Assembly: GCA_002688875.1 (NCBI GenBank) | Contig: NZDU01000062.1 | Span: 1 to 21,354, forward strand | DNA length: 21,354 nt | Origin: Candidatus Pacearchaeota archaeon | GTDB taxonomy: Archaea > Nanobdellota > Nanobdellia > Pacearchaeales > GW2011-AR1 | Reading direction: 5' to 3' | Shown: positions 5,611 through 13,100 of the stretch, one piece after another | How positions within the stretch are numbered: position 1 is the stretch's first letter | How the letters are laid out: each line of letters begins with the position of its first letter | Translations under genes and position numbers: made by a program | Notes under the pieces: generated by a model | Databases searched by the model: none | Told to the model about the DNA's origin: nothing | The model's input: the letters and a program-made list of their open reading frames with translations, nothing else

Positions 5611-6795
5611 ATGGGAAATGGGGGTGATAAGAGTGTAGGGTTGATGGGAATGAATAATAAGATGGCTAAAGAGATAATGAAAAAAGGAATGATAGTAACA
5701 GTGGTTAGTTTGGCTATGTTCTTTGTAGTCTTGTTTTCGGTTAGTTATGTTTCAGCATACCAGAATTTATGTTTGACTCATGGCGAGAGTGTTCCAAATC
5801 CTGAGAATCCACGATATACTTGTTGGTCGGATTTGTGTCAGTTATGTGTTACAAATAATTTGAATCCTACAAATTTTAATAAATGTAGAGATTTGGGTGC
5901 TTGTACGACCTTAGGAGGAAATAATCAGATTGATGTGACTCCTCCTACGCTTACCATAAATAGCCCTAAAGATGGCGAGGTTTATAATGGAAGAAAGGTT
6001 TTATTTGACATAACGAGTAATGAGCCAGCTACTATGAGTTATTTAGATAATATTAATGGCAGAGGGAGATGGAAGAGACTTGTTAGTTTGAGTTTGAGTT
6101 ATTATAGAACTAGGAGTTTGAAGGAAGGGCTGAATGATTTGACTATTAAGGGTAAAGATAGAAACGGAAATGAAGGCAGTTATGATGTGAGTTTTTTTGT
6201 GGATAGTAAGAGGCCTCGGGTGAAGAAAAGTAGTCCTAGGAAAGGGTTTGCTAATGGAAAGTTTTCTGTGGAGTTTAGTGAGAGTAATCCGGAGAGTTTA
6301 GTGTTGCATTATGGGAATTTTGTTACGGGGTTTAGGACTGCTGATGTTGATATTGAGGGTTGTAGTACTAATAGGGGTAGATATTATTGTGATGTTGAAG
6401 TGAATATTGATGATTATAGTGGGCAGAGAATTGAGTATTGGTTTGAGTTAGAGGATATTGCTGGGAATGTTGCTAATGGTAAGAAAGTTAGTTTGGATGT
6501 GGATGTGGTTGATCCTATTATTAATAATATAGATAGTTATTGGTTTCAAGGAGAGGGGCGGTATAATAAATATATTTATTTTGAGATAGATTTGGATGAG
6601 GATAATTTGGATGAGGTTAGTATTTTGGATAATAATGCTAGGAGGCTTAGATGGAAGAGGATTTGTAGTGGGTTGAGGAATGGGATGTGTGTTAAGAAGG
6701 TTAGTTTTAAGAGAGGGCATCATGAGGTTGATGTTATGGTAATGGATGAGGCGGGGAATGCGATTAGTGAGAGGATTGTGTTTGATGTTGTTTAG
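5611..6795 (+). CDS. Secreted protein with Cys-rich head and three Ig-like domains (RWKR module)
   Basis: Three start codons in a row (GTG 5605, ATG 5608, ATG 5611) follow GGGAG at 5599-5603; ATG 5611 has the best 7-nt spacing. A fourth candidate, ATG 5677, would begin directly at the signal peptide (MKKGMIVTVVSLAMFFVVLF, ending VSA). The mature protein has a Cys-rich head (about residues 48-100; six cysteines), then Ig-like domains at about 108-195, 196-300 and 301-394. Domains 1 and 3 carry an R-W-K-R motif (near residues 153 and 347), and the third ends in GNAISERIVFDVV at the C-terminus. Each Ig domain opens with a proline-rich boundary (TPPTLTINSP, DSKRPRVKK, VDPIINN). There is no membrane anchor, so it is released or held by other surface proteins. 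The three-domain module recurs in the 1027-aa protein at 7622-10705. Confidence 0.75.
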   Translation: MGNGGDKSVGLMGMNNKMAKEIMKKGMIVTVVSLAMFFVVLFSVSYVSAYQNLCLTHGESVPNPENPRYTCWSDLCQLCVTNNLNPTNFNKCRDLGACTTLGGNNQIDVTPPTLTINSPKDGEVYNGRKVLFDITSNEPATMSYLDNINGRGRWKRLVSLSLSYYRTRSLKEGLNDLTIKGKDRNGNEGSYDVSFFVDSKRPRVKKSSPRKGFANGKFSVEFSESNPESLVLHYGNFVTGFRTADVDIEGCSTNRGRYYCDVEVNIDDYSGQRIEYWFELEDIAGNVANGKKVSLDVDVVDPIINNIDSYWFQGEGRYNKYIYFEIDLDEDNLDEVSILDNNARRLRWKRICSGLRNGMCVKKVSFKRGHHEVDVMVMDEAGNAISERIVFDVV

Positions 6796-6846
6796 GTTTT
6801 GATTTATTGGCATTAGATTTAAATAGTTTGGTGATTGTTCTTTGAT

Positions 6847-7179
6847 ATGAATAAGGGTGTTGGTTTTAGTTATGATAGTATTGCGGATAGTCTGATTATT
6901 TCTAGGAAGAAGGATAACGAGGTCGTTAGTGGGAGTACGGAGGTTGGAGATTTGATATTGGATTTTACTAATGAAGGGAAGATTGTTAGTGTTGAGTTTC
7001 AGAATATATCTGAGTTTTTGGAAACTGTAGGGGTTGAGTCTAATATTCTTTCTGAGTTGGAAAGTGCTGAGCTGGTTGTTAGGGAAAGTGGGGGGGCGGT
7101 GGCATTACTTGCTTTACTTAAGACTAGAAATTTTGAGAGGGCAGTTCCTTTAGCGAATGTTCCGTTGGTGGTTGGTTAA
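6847..7179 (+). CDS. DUF2283-like protein
   Basis: 110 aa from ATG 6847, chosen over a TTG at 6835 because a TATA-like ATTTAAATAG (6817-6826) lies about 21-30 nt upstream. The N-terminal half follows the DUF2283 pattern: FSYDSIADSLIISRKK, then VVSGSTEVGDLILDFTNEGKIVSVEFQ, then NISEFL. These correspond to the Y-D-x-x-A-D-x-L-Y-I and D-x-x-G-x-I-V-x-I-E blocks of the family. The C-terminal part (EAVELV, then VALLALLKTRNFERAVPLAN style helix) is less typical. DUF2283 proteins are often found beside DUF4258 proteins, and the gene on the opposite strand here looks like one; an antitoxin role is inferred from that context only. Confidence 0.65.
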   Translation: MNKGVGFSYDSIADSLIISRKKDNEVVSGSTEVGDLILDFTNEGKIVSVEFQNISEFLETVGVESNILSELESAELVVRESGGAVALLALLKTRNFERAVPLANVPLVVG

Positions 7180-7526
7180 TATCTTCTTTTTATTGATTTT
7201 ATTAGATTTTGCCATTTTCTGCGGATTAGTATTGCGTTTATTAAAAGGGTTTTATTAGTTGATGGAATGAAACATAATTTGAGATTTTTTGTATTGCTAA
7301 GGTAATAGTAAAAGTCGTAGCCAATGTCTTTCTTGTGTTGTCTTTTGTCGATTAGTTTTATTAGCTCCCTTTTAGGTAATGTTTTGTTTATTAAAGATTC
7401 TGGAATGTCTCTGATTAGAATTCTTTCATGGAAATGAGTTGTTTTAATTATATTGCTTTCTATAATCTTTTTGGATATTAAGTTTATATCTTCCTCTTTT
7501 GAATACTGGTTTAGGATTTTATCCAT
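7176..7526 (-). CDS. DUF4258-like protein, convergent with the DUF2283-like gene
   Basis: 116 aa. The key stretch HFHERILIRDIPESLINKTL (residues about 32-51) matches the H-x-x-x-R-x-x-x-R-x-I pattern of DUF4258-type small proteins, followed by the expected beta strands (YDFYYYLSNTKNLKLCFIPS, then TLLINAILIRR). It is very basic (Lys/Arg-rich), as expected for an RNA- or ribosome-associated protein. It ends tail to tail with the DUF2283-like gene; the tetranucleotide TTAA at 7176-7179 supplies both stop codons. A minus-strand TTTTATAATC about 23-32 nt before the ATG supports a leaderless start at 7526. A toxin role is inferred, not shown. Confidence 0.55.
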   Translation of the reverse strand: MDKILNQYSKEEDINLISKKIIESNIIKTTHFHERILIRDIPESLINKTLPKRELIKLIDKRQHKKDIGYDFYYYLSNTKNLKLCFIPSTNKTLLINAILIRRKWQNLIKSIKRRY

Positions 7527-7564
7527 TGATTTGTTTAAGAGATGTAAGATTATAAAATGTTTTA

Positions 7565-7600
7565 TTTTATCTGAAATAAGTAGTAACTTAGATTTATATA
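7565..7600 (+). promoter_or_regulatory. Shared promoter element, copy 1 (upstream of 1027-aa protein)
   Basis: TTTTATC (7565-7571), 7 nt, AGTAGTAA (7579-7586), 6 nt, then TTTATATA (7593-7600). The TATA ends 21 nt before the ATG at 7622, giving a leaderless mRNA. The same arrangement with the same spacing occurs at 11596-11631 and 13042-13077. The region also lies between divergent genes, with the minus-strand TATA of the DUF4258-like gene at about 7549-7558. Confidence 0.75.
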
Positions 7601-7621
7601 AAATTAAGAATTGACTTTGTA

Positions 7622-10600
7622 ATGAAAAAAAGGTTTTGGGTGTTTCTTTTGGTTTTGTTTTTCATGCCGTTTGTTTTTGGGTCGGTTTTTATAAATGAAG
7701 TTGAGATTAATCCGGAGGGTAGTGATTCTGGAAATGAGTGGATAGAATTGTATAATAATGAAAGTAGTGCATTGGATATTAGTGGTTGGAGAATTAATGA
7801 TAGTGATGGAGAGATTCATGTTGTTCCTGATTTTACGACTTTAACTGGGAATAGTTTTTATGTTTTTGATGTTCCTACATCGCTTCTAAATAGTGGAGAG
7901 GTGATAACTCTTGTTGATGAGAATGGGGTGTTGATGGATGTTACTGCGAGTTTGGCTGATGCCAGTAATGATAACGATTCTTGGCAGAGGATTGCTGATG
8001 GAGTTGGGAGTTTTGTTTTTACGGATCTTACTAAAGGGGTGAGTAATTATAATAATCTAGTTGAAGTTCCGGCTCATTATTCTAGTATTCAGGATGCGAT
8101 TGATAATGCGATTGAGGGAGATATGATTGAGGTTGATGGTGGAGTTTATGTAGAAGATTTAGTGATTGGGAAAGGGGTTAAAATTATTGGGGCTGGATTT
8201 GGGACTACTACATTAACGGGAAGTCATGTTATTAGTAGTTCTGATGTGGAGATTGAGGGATTTACATTTGTAACATCTGGAACGACTTTTGTATTAGATT
8301 CTTCTTTAGAGACTATTGAAGATGTATTAATTGAGAACAATACGTTTGATCTTACGTCGAGTCCTTCGGTAGGTATTCATTTTGGAGGAGGGAGTCCTGC
8401 TTTTGGGGTTTCTGATGTGGTTATAGATAATAATGTTTTTAATGGGCCTGTTAGTATGGTATGTAATCCTTGGAAAATTGGGGGGTCGTTTGGAATTCCG
8501 TTGAGTGTTGAAATTGATGATATTGATTTTATAAATAATGAGGTTGATCATTGTTCTATTCCTATTAATTTGTATGATGGGGATATTAATGACGTGTTAA
8601 TTGATGGTAATGTGTTTCGTGATACTGACGGGGTTGTTTATGTCTGGCATGATCTTGCTGATCCTGATGGAAAGTTATCTAGATTTGTTTTTACAAATAA
8701 TGATGTTGATGGGACGAATAGTTATGGGGTGGGGATAGATACTCATTTAGTGTATAATGATAGTAATTTTGGTGTTGGGAATAAAGTGAATCATAATGAT
8801 TTTATTGGGGTCGTTGGTGATTATGGATTTGGGGCAGTTAGTTTGTTATCTCCGGTTGGTTCTTATGAATTAGATGCTGAATATAATAATTGGGGTTCTT
8901 GCGATGGTCCTAGTGATGCTGGAACTGGTGGTGGGAGTCCTGTTTCAGTTAATGTTGATTTTGATCCTTGGATTGGTATCTGTTTTGGTAATAAGACTGC
9001 GAGTAATTGTTCTTTTGAGGATCTTGATGCTAGACTGTCTGCGGATGTTTCTGGAGAGGGCCTTGATGACGTTTGGTTTTCTTATACAATTGATGGTGTT
9101 AATTATAATAATAGTGGGAGTAAGGTGGGTGGTACTGAGAACACTTATGAATATGAGATTAATTCTAGTTTACTTAATAATGGAACTGTTGCATGGAACG
9201 TGTATGCTGAGGATGAGTTCGGGAATGTGTTTTTTAATGGGGTTCAGAATTTAATTGTTAGGGCTGCCTCGTTACTTAGTGTGGCGCCTTCTGGTCCGGA
9301 TGGTGATAGTTTTTGGTATGTTAGTGAACCTTTGTTCAGTTTATTGGGAGATGTTAATGGGCTGAATATATATTATAGATGGGATTCTGTGCTTGAGAAT
9401 ATTTATGCTGGACCCTTTGGGCTTGAGGGTATTCCAAATGCTCCACCTCTAGAGTCTGCAGGAATACTTGAGTTGAATTATTATAGTGAATTTGTTTGTG
9501 GAAATGAGAGTGTTAAGTCTGAGATGTTTTATGTAGATTTGCAAGATCCGGTTATAGTAGATTTGGTGCCTTTGGATGGAGAGGTTATTTATAACACGCT
9601 AAGACCTGAAGTGTCTGCGTATCTTGATGAGGTTTACCAAGGAAATTCTGGGATTAATCATAGTAGTGTGGTTATGAAGATTAATGGGGGAGTGGTTTCT
9701 GCAGTGGTAGTTGGTGAAGACTCTGTTGATGCGAGTGTTTCATATACTCCTGAGAGTGATTTAACTGAAGGAGATTATGAAGTTTATGTTAGTGTGAGTG
9801 ATAATGCTGGAAGGGCTAGTAATAAAACCTGGATGTTTACGGTTAATACTTCTTCCGTTGTTTTTGATCTTATTGTTAATAGTCCATCGGTAGGATATTA
9901 TGGAACTAAAAGATTGCCGTTTAATATTACGACGTCTGAGGAGGTTGTGTTAATTGAATATATTAATTATAATGATAGAACTCCTAGATGGAAAAGGTTA
10001 TGTCGTAATTGTGACGAGTATGGGATGAATAGGAAAAAGACTAAGAGGGTTAGAGAGGGGGAGAATAATATTTCGGTGAGGGCTACTGATCAGTTTGGGA
10101 ATATTATGGAAGTTGATGTTGGATTGATGGTGGATAGTAAAAAGCCTAAGGTTTCTAGGGTGTTGCCTCGTAGAAATAAAGTTACTAATGGAAGTGATTT
10201 TTATGTGAGATATTCGGAGGATAATGTTGAGAACGTAACAATAATGTGGAATCCTTTAGTGGTTTTGAGTGAATGTACGGAATCTGGGAGAAATAGTGAA
10301 TGTTTTTTTGGGGTTGATTTAACGGGTTTTGATGGGCAGGAAATTGAATATGTAGTTAGGGTTTCGGATTCTCTTAGGAGTGTTAGTTCAAGAACCACTA
10401 AGGTTAAAGTTGATTTGGTGTCTCCAGAGTTAGTGGTCAATATGCCTGAGAATAAAACTGGACTTGAAAGTTATGAGGGTAAGGTTCCGTTTAATATTAG
10501 CGTTAGTGAGAAGGTCAAATTGGAATATTATGATGAGAGTGCTAGTAGGCCTAGATGGAGAAGACTTTGTGTTAGATGTAATGAGTATGGAACTGATAGA

Positions 10601-10705
10601 AGTAGGCTTAAGAGATTTAAGGATGGGGTGCATTCGCTTATTGTAAGGGCAGTTGACGAGGCTGGAAATTCTGACGAAGAGAGAATTGTGTTTGAGGTTG
10701 TTTAG
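7622..10705 (+). CDS. Secreted 1027-aa mosaic protein: lamin-tail domain, beta-helix, Ig-like domains
   Basis: The signal peptide (MKKRFWVFLLVLFFMPFVFG) is cleaved near residue 20. Residues about 21-140 look like a lamin-tail domain (VFINEVEINPEG, then GNEWIELYNN, then LDISGWRINDSDG, then YVFDVPTSLLNSGE). Residues 148-450 look like a right-handed beta-helix of the pectin-lyase-like fold (YSSIQDAIDNAIEGDMIEVD, repeated DVVIDNNVF, NDVLIDGNVF and FVFTNNDVDG rungs, ending in the YNNWGSCDGPSDAGTGGG cap). Residues 460-740 hold two or more Ig-like domains, and 743-1027 the three-domain RWKR module (RWKRLC near 790, RWRRLC near 978) ending GNSDEERIVFEVV. The protein has no membrane anchor. Beta-helix plus Ig-like architecture suggests carbohydrate or cell-surface binding; no catalytic residues can be assigned. 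The start is fixed by the leaderless promoter. Confidence 0.85.
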   Translation: MKKRFWVFLLVLFFMPFVFGSVFINEVEINPEGSDSGNEWIELYNNESSALDISGWRINDSDGEIHVVPDFTTLTGNSFYVFDVPTSLLNSGEVITLVDENGVLMDVTASLADASNDNDSWQRIADGVGSFVFTDLTKGVSNYNNLVEVPAHYSSIQDAIDNAIEGDMIEVDGGVYVEDLVIGKGVKIIGAGFGTTTLTGSHVISSSDVEIEGFTFVTSGTTFVLDSSLETIEDVLIENNTFDLTSSPSVGIHFGGGSPAFGVSDVVIDNNVFNGPVSMVCNPWKIGGSFGIPLSVEIDDIDFINNEVDHCSIPINLYDGDINDVLIDGNVFRDTDGVVYVWHDLADPDGKLSRFVFTNNDVDGTNSYGVGIDTHLVYNDSNFGVGNKVNHNDFIGVVGDYGFGAVSLLSPVGSYELDAEYNNWGSCDGPSDAGTGGGSPVSVNVDFDPWIGICFGNKTASNCSFEDLDARLSADVSGEGLDDVWFSYTIDGVNYNNSGSKVGGTENTYEYEINSSLLNNGTVAWNVYAEDEFGNVFFNGVQNLIVRAASLLSVAPSGPDGDSFWYVSEPLFSLLGDVNGLNIYYRWDSVLENIYAGPFGLEGIPNAPPLESAGILELNYYSEFVCGNESVKSEMFYVDLQDPVIVDLVPLDGEVIYNTLRPEVSAYLDEVYQGNSGINHSSVVMKINGGVVSAVVVGEDSVDASVSYTPESDLTEGDYEVYVSVSDNAGRASNKTWMFTVNTSSVVFDLIVNSPSVGYYGTKRLPFNITTSEEVVLIEYINYNDRTPRWKRLCRNCDEYGMNRKKTKRVREGENNISVRATDQFGNIMEVDVGLMVDSKKPKVSRVLPRRNKVTNGSDFYVRYSEDNVENVTIMWNPLVVLSECTESGRNSECFFGVDLTGFDGQEIEYVVRVSDSLRSVSSRTTKVKVDLVSPELVVNMPENKTGLESYEGKVPFNISVSEKVKLEYYDESASRPRWRRLCVRCNEYGTDRSRLKRFKDGVHSLIVRAVDEAGNSDEERIVFEVV

Positions 10706-10764
10706 ATTTTGATTGTTTTTTTGTTTTTGTTATTTTGTTTGTTTATTATTTTCTTAATTGTGTT
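10706..10764 (+). terminator. T-rich terminator region of the 1027-aa gene
   Basis: Repeated T-runs (up to seven T) follow the stop codon on the plus strand, filling most of the 59-bp gap to the convergent gene ending at 10765. No hairpin is evident. Confidence 0.55.
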
Positions 10765-11547
10765 TTATGCCCAAGGTTCTATATGGGTAACTATGTCTCT
10801 TCGGTATTTGTTAATTAATGCGAATTCGTTTTCTGTGAATCTAGCAATTTGAGTTTCAGTTAGGATTTTTCCTGATCTTTCATAGAATTTGTTTAGTAAG
10901 GTAGCTTTGCATCCAGGAATTGATGAGATTTCTGTTAGTGTATTGTCAAGGTGAGGATTTTTTGGATAGAGGTGGTGGTTTTTTAAATGGTCCGCTTCTT
11001 CGGTAATTGCTAATAATTCAGACAGGGTTAATGAATCATGATGAGGGACTTCTACTTGATATGGTTTTTGGTATAGTTTTTGATAGGGTCTTATCTCTAT
11101 TAAATCTCTGTCTATCCATCTTATTTCCCTATCTAGATTATAATCGCAAGATTCATTTATAGTTTGTTGCTCAACAGGATATATTTGATAGATATCTCCC
11201 TTGTTAATTCCAATCGAGGAGAGTCTTCTGTGGAACTCGTCGAAGTATTTTGGTGAATGGGGGTTGAATTTATTAGCGTGATAGATTAGTTCGGAAGTTA
11301 ATAATGATTGATAATTTATTTTAGAAGAGGTTTTTGGTGATCTAGACTGATTTATAACTCTTCTTAATCTTTGTTTTTCGCGGTGTTTTCTTCTGGGATC
11401 GTTCCTTGCATGAGGCAAAATTACCCCTAAAAAACTTTCAAATTGAGGAGAAAGTAAAGAATTATAATCAAAATCTTCTAGTTTGGGCATTTTATCAGAA
11501 GTATTTGTAGGAATTGGTTGGGCTTCAAATTGGAAACGGGGTTTCAT
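10765..11547 (-). CDS. Unrecognised 260-aa soluble protein
   Basis: No signal peptide, membrane segment or known motif is visible. Composition is hydrophilic, rich in N, H, R, K and P. A basic Arg/Lys patch lies at about residues 50-72 (NDPRRKHREKQRLRRVINQ), which could contact nucleic acid. A C-terminal helical part (LTLSELLAITEEADHLKNHH, then TETQIARFTENEFALINKYR) has His/Asn-rich loops. A minus-strand TATA-like TTTTTATAATCC about 22-33 nt before the ATG supports a leaderless start at 11547. Its coding strand is C-rich while the plus strand stays G-rich, so the gene has the strand bias of its surroundings and is probably a long-standing resident. It sits between two genes that carry the shared promoter element. 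Confidence 0.55.
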   Translation of the reverse strand: MKPRFQFEAQPIPTNTSDKMPKLEDFDYNSLLSPQFESFLGVILPHARNDPRRKHREKQRLRRVINQSRSPKTSSKINYQSLLTSELIYHANKFNPHSPKYFDEFHRRLSSIGINKGDIYQIYPVEQQTINESCDYNLDREIRWIDRDLIEIRPYQKLYQKPYQVEVPHHDSLTLSELLAITEEADHLKNHHLYPKNPHLDNTLTEISSIPGCKATLLNKFYERSGKILTETQIARFTENEFALINKYRRDIVTHIEPWA

Positions 11548-11570
11548 TGCTTGATAAATATGGAGTTTGG

Positions 11571-11582
11571 ATTATAAAAAGG
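11571..11582 (-). promoter_or_regulatory. TATA box of the 260-aa gene
   Basis: GGATTATAAAAA on the plus strand reads TTTTTATAATCC on the minus strand, placed correctly for the ATG at 11547. The same GATTATAAAA word lies at the matching position of the 7526 divergent promoter. Confidence 0.45.
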
Positions 11583-11595
11583 TTTAGATGGATAA

Positions 11596-11631
11596 TTTTA
11601 TCAAGATTGAGTAGTAACTTAGATTTATATA
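11596..11631 (+). promoter_or_regulatory. Shared promoter element, copy 2 (upstream of 166-aa secreted protein)
   Basis: TTTTATC (11596-11602), 7 nt, AGTAGTAA (11610-11617), 6 nt, TTTATATA (11624-11631). The final 22 nt are identical to copy 1. Here the gene starts about 70 nt after the TATA, so the mRNA has a leader with a Shine-Dalgarno-like GGGGGTGA (11689-11696). A second TATA-like TTTATATATAT follows at about 11650. Confidence 0.75.
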
Positions 11632-11701
11632 TCGTGTGGTATGTTTTGTTTTATATATATTGTAATATATATTTTATATTATATGAAAGGGGGTGAAGAT
11701 A

Positions 11702-12202
11702 ATGAAGAAATTGTTATTTGGAATGGTAGTGGCTCTGTTTGCTATTAGCTTGGTTTTTGCCTTTCATCCGGATCCGTATGATCGGTATATGCCTTCGTTT
11801 AATATTAAACTTACTGAAGGTGGGAGTGATGTGATTATGGAGGGAGATCCTACAGGGAGTGTTAGTTTGTCTAGAGGAGATAATGTGAGAGTTATATTAT
11901 TTGGTTTGGAGGCTGATACTTATTATTCGTTGCATCATGGGAGTGATTGTATTGATTTGGGTAAGAAGACTAATCGACATGGGGCTTTGAGGACTGCGAG
12001 AATGGATGATGAATTTGACTATTCGGATTTGTATCATATGCGTGATGTGGATCTTGGAGGAGATTTGCCGACTTTAGATGATGGAGATAGTAAGAAGTTT
12101 GAAGTTTTCAAGTTTAAATGTGGGGCTAGTAGTCATGATACTGAAGATCCTGTTTTAAAAGGTGTTGAGCCTAAAAATAGTTTGAGGGTTTTGGTTCCTT
12201 AA
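11702..12202 (+). CDS. Small secreted protein (166 aa)
   Basis: ATG 11702 is preferred over the in-frame GTG 11693 because GGGGGTGA (11689-11696), complementary to the archaeal 16S rRNA 3' end with one mismatch, then lies 5 nt upstream. The signal peptide is MKKLLFGMVVALFAISLVFA. The mature part of about 146 residues is acidic, with a beta-rich start (FNIKLTEGGSDVIMEGDPTG, then VSLSRGDNVRVILFGLEADT), a His/Asp-rich middle (YYSLHHGSDCIDLGKK), and two cysteines (about residues 83 and 142) that could form one disulfide. It has no membrane anchor. No family is recognised. It carries the same upstream promoter element as two of the giant surface genes, so it probably works with them. Confidence 0.7.
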   Translation: MKKLLFGMVVALFAISLVFAFHPDPYDRYMPSFNIKLTEGGSDVIMEGDPTGSVSLSRGDNVRVILFGLEADTYYSLHHGSDCIDLGKKTNRHGALRTARMDDEFDYSDLYHMRDVDLGGDLPTLDDGDSKKFEVFKFKCGASSHDTEDPVLKGVEPKNSLRVLVP

Positions 12203-12240
12203 AGAGTTTTATTTTTTTGTTTTTTATTTGAGTTTTTTGT
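12203..12240 (+). terminator. T-rich terminator after the 166-aa gene
   Basis: T-runs of four to seven (for example at 12212-12218 and 12220-12225) follow the stop codon directly. The rest of the gap to 12388 is G-rich, with AGGAGGGG at 12311-12318 before an ATG that opens only a 45-codon frame running antisense into the next gene. Confidence 0.55.
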
Positions 12241-12388
12241 TTGTTGAGAAGTGGGTTGGAAGGGTAATTGGTGGGGGATTTTGAACGAAAAGTCTGGTTT
12301 TTGAGAGAATAGGAGGGGTTTGTCATGAAAAGTGGTCAAATTTATCTTTTTAGATCGGTAGGAAGATTAGATTGTAAACTAATTAATA

Positions 12389-12751
12389 CTATTCTAAAAG
12401 ATTTTCAAGGCCAGCCCTTATTTCTACTCTTTTATCTTCCTCATTCAAATATTTTTGCCTAACCAAACCTAAATATCCATCAATAATTTGTTCATGAGGG
12501 TCAGAGGAATCTCTATCCCTATTAAGTATTGTATTTTTGTTATAAGCTCTTTCAATAGTTTCTATTTCAAGTCCAAGTGCTTCAGCATATTTAGGTAATT
12601 TAGTTTCTGGAGGAAGACCTCCTGCTTCATGACGATAAATTGATGATTTGGCCATTTCCATCTTAGCCCCCAACTCCTCAACTGTAAGTCCTGCATTTTC
12701 CCTTGCACTCTTTAGGAAAACTCCAAAACTACTTGCTTTTTGTTTTGACAT
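12389..12751 (-). CDS. XRE-family helix-turn-helix transcription regulator
   Basis: 120 aa. Residues about 9-65 form a typical XRE/Cro-C1 HTH: FGVFLKSARENAGLTVEELG, then AKMEMAKSSIYRHEAGGLPP, then ETKLPKYAEALGLEIETI. The recognition helix is in KSSIYRHEAG. The C-terminal 50 residues (DSSDPHEQIIDGYLGLVRQK, then a charged helix) could serve dimerisation. The start is supported by TATA-like sequence (TTTAAAAGTATAATTTA) within about 30 nt upstream. It is the only recognisable DNA-binding regulator in the window and lies 350 bp upstream of the 1689-aa gene, so it is a candidate, though unproven, regulator of the shared promoter element. Its plus-strand base skew (C over G) is opposite to its surroundings, which hints at recent arrival. 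Confidence 0.85.
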   Translation of the reverse strand: MSKQKASSFGVFLKSARENAGLTVEELGAKMEMAKSSIYRHEAGGLPPETKLPKYAEALGLEIETIERAYNKNTILNRDRDSSDPHEQIIDGYLGLVRQKYLNEEDKRVEIRAGLENLLE

Positions 12752-13041
12752 AAAATTCAGAGATAAATTATACTTTTAAATCTTTCTATTTGTTATTACT
12801 TTATAGAAGTATATTATAATAAAAAAACTGGATAATTTTCTTAAAAAAATAATGGGCAAACAAGTAGATAAAGTTTTAATCGCGCAGATTTTGTTTTCTA
12901 CCTCTCTTTTATATAATCATTAATTAATGAATTTTCCTGGACATAAGTATTTACTACTTTGAAAATCTTGAATAGGAGTTTTTTTGTTTTTTTGTTTGTT
13001 GATTTTTTATTTTTTGTAAGGTAACAAAAATAGTTTTTGTT
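12752..13041. other. AT-rich gene-free region
   Basis: About 290 bp without a convincing gene. It holds the promoter of the XRE regulator on the left, a perfect palindrome TCATTAATTAATGA at 12917-12930 that could be an operator, and T-runs near 12978-13010. A 72-codon minus-strand frame (12898-13116) is Lys/Asn-rich, overlaps the start of the 1689-aa gene and is not supported. Confidence 0.5.
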
Positions 13042-13077
13042 TTTTATCAACTTAGAGTAGTAAGTCATGTTTATATA
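13042..13077 (+). promoter_or_regulatory. Shared promoter element, copy 3 (upstream of 1689-aa protein)
   Basis: TTTTATC (13042-13048), 7 nt, AGTAGTAA (13056-13063), 6 nt, TTTATATA (13070-13077). The three words and both spacings match copies 1 and 2, while the 6-nt spacer differs (GTCATG against CTTAGA), so the words rather than the whole block are conserved. The TATA ends 23 nt before ATG 13101, again leaderless. Confidence 0.75.
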
Positions 13078-13100
13078 GAAGATGTTAGTTAGTTTGTTAT

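Noticed and set aside
8874..9254. 126-codon plus-strand frame within the 1027-aa gene
   Set aside because: Frame-shifted shadow: Leu/Val/Ile/Met-rich because of GTT/GAT codons in the real frame, which encodes the beta-helix and Ig region continuously.
11514..11696. 60-codon plus-strand frame between the 260-aa and 166-aa genes
   Set aside because: It runs through two promoters and lacks a plausible start context; composition is that of intergenic DNA.
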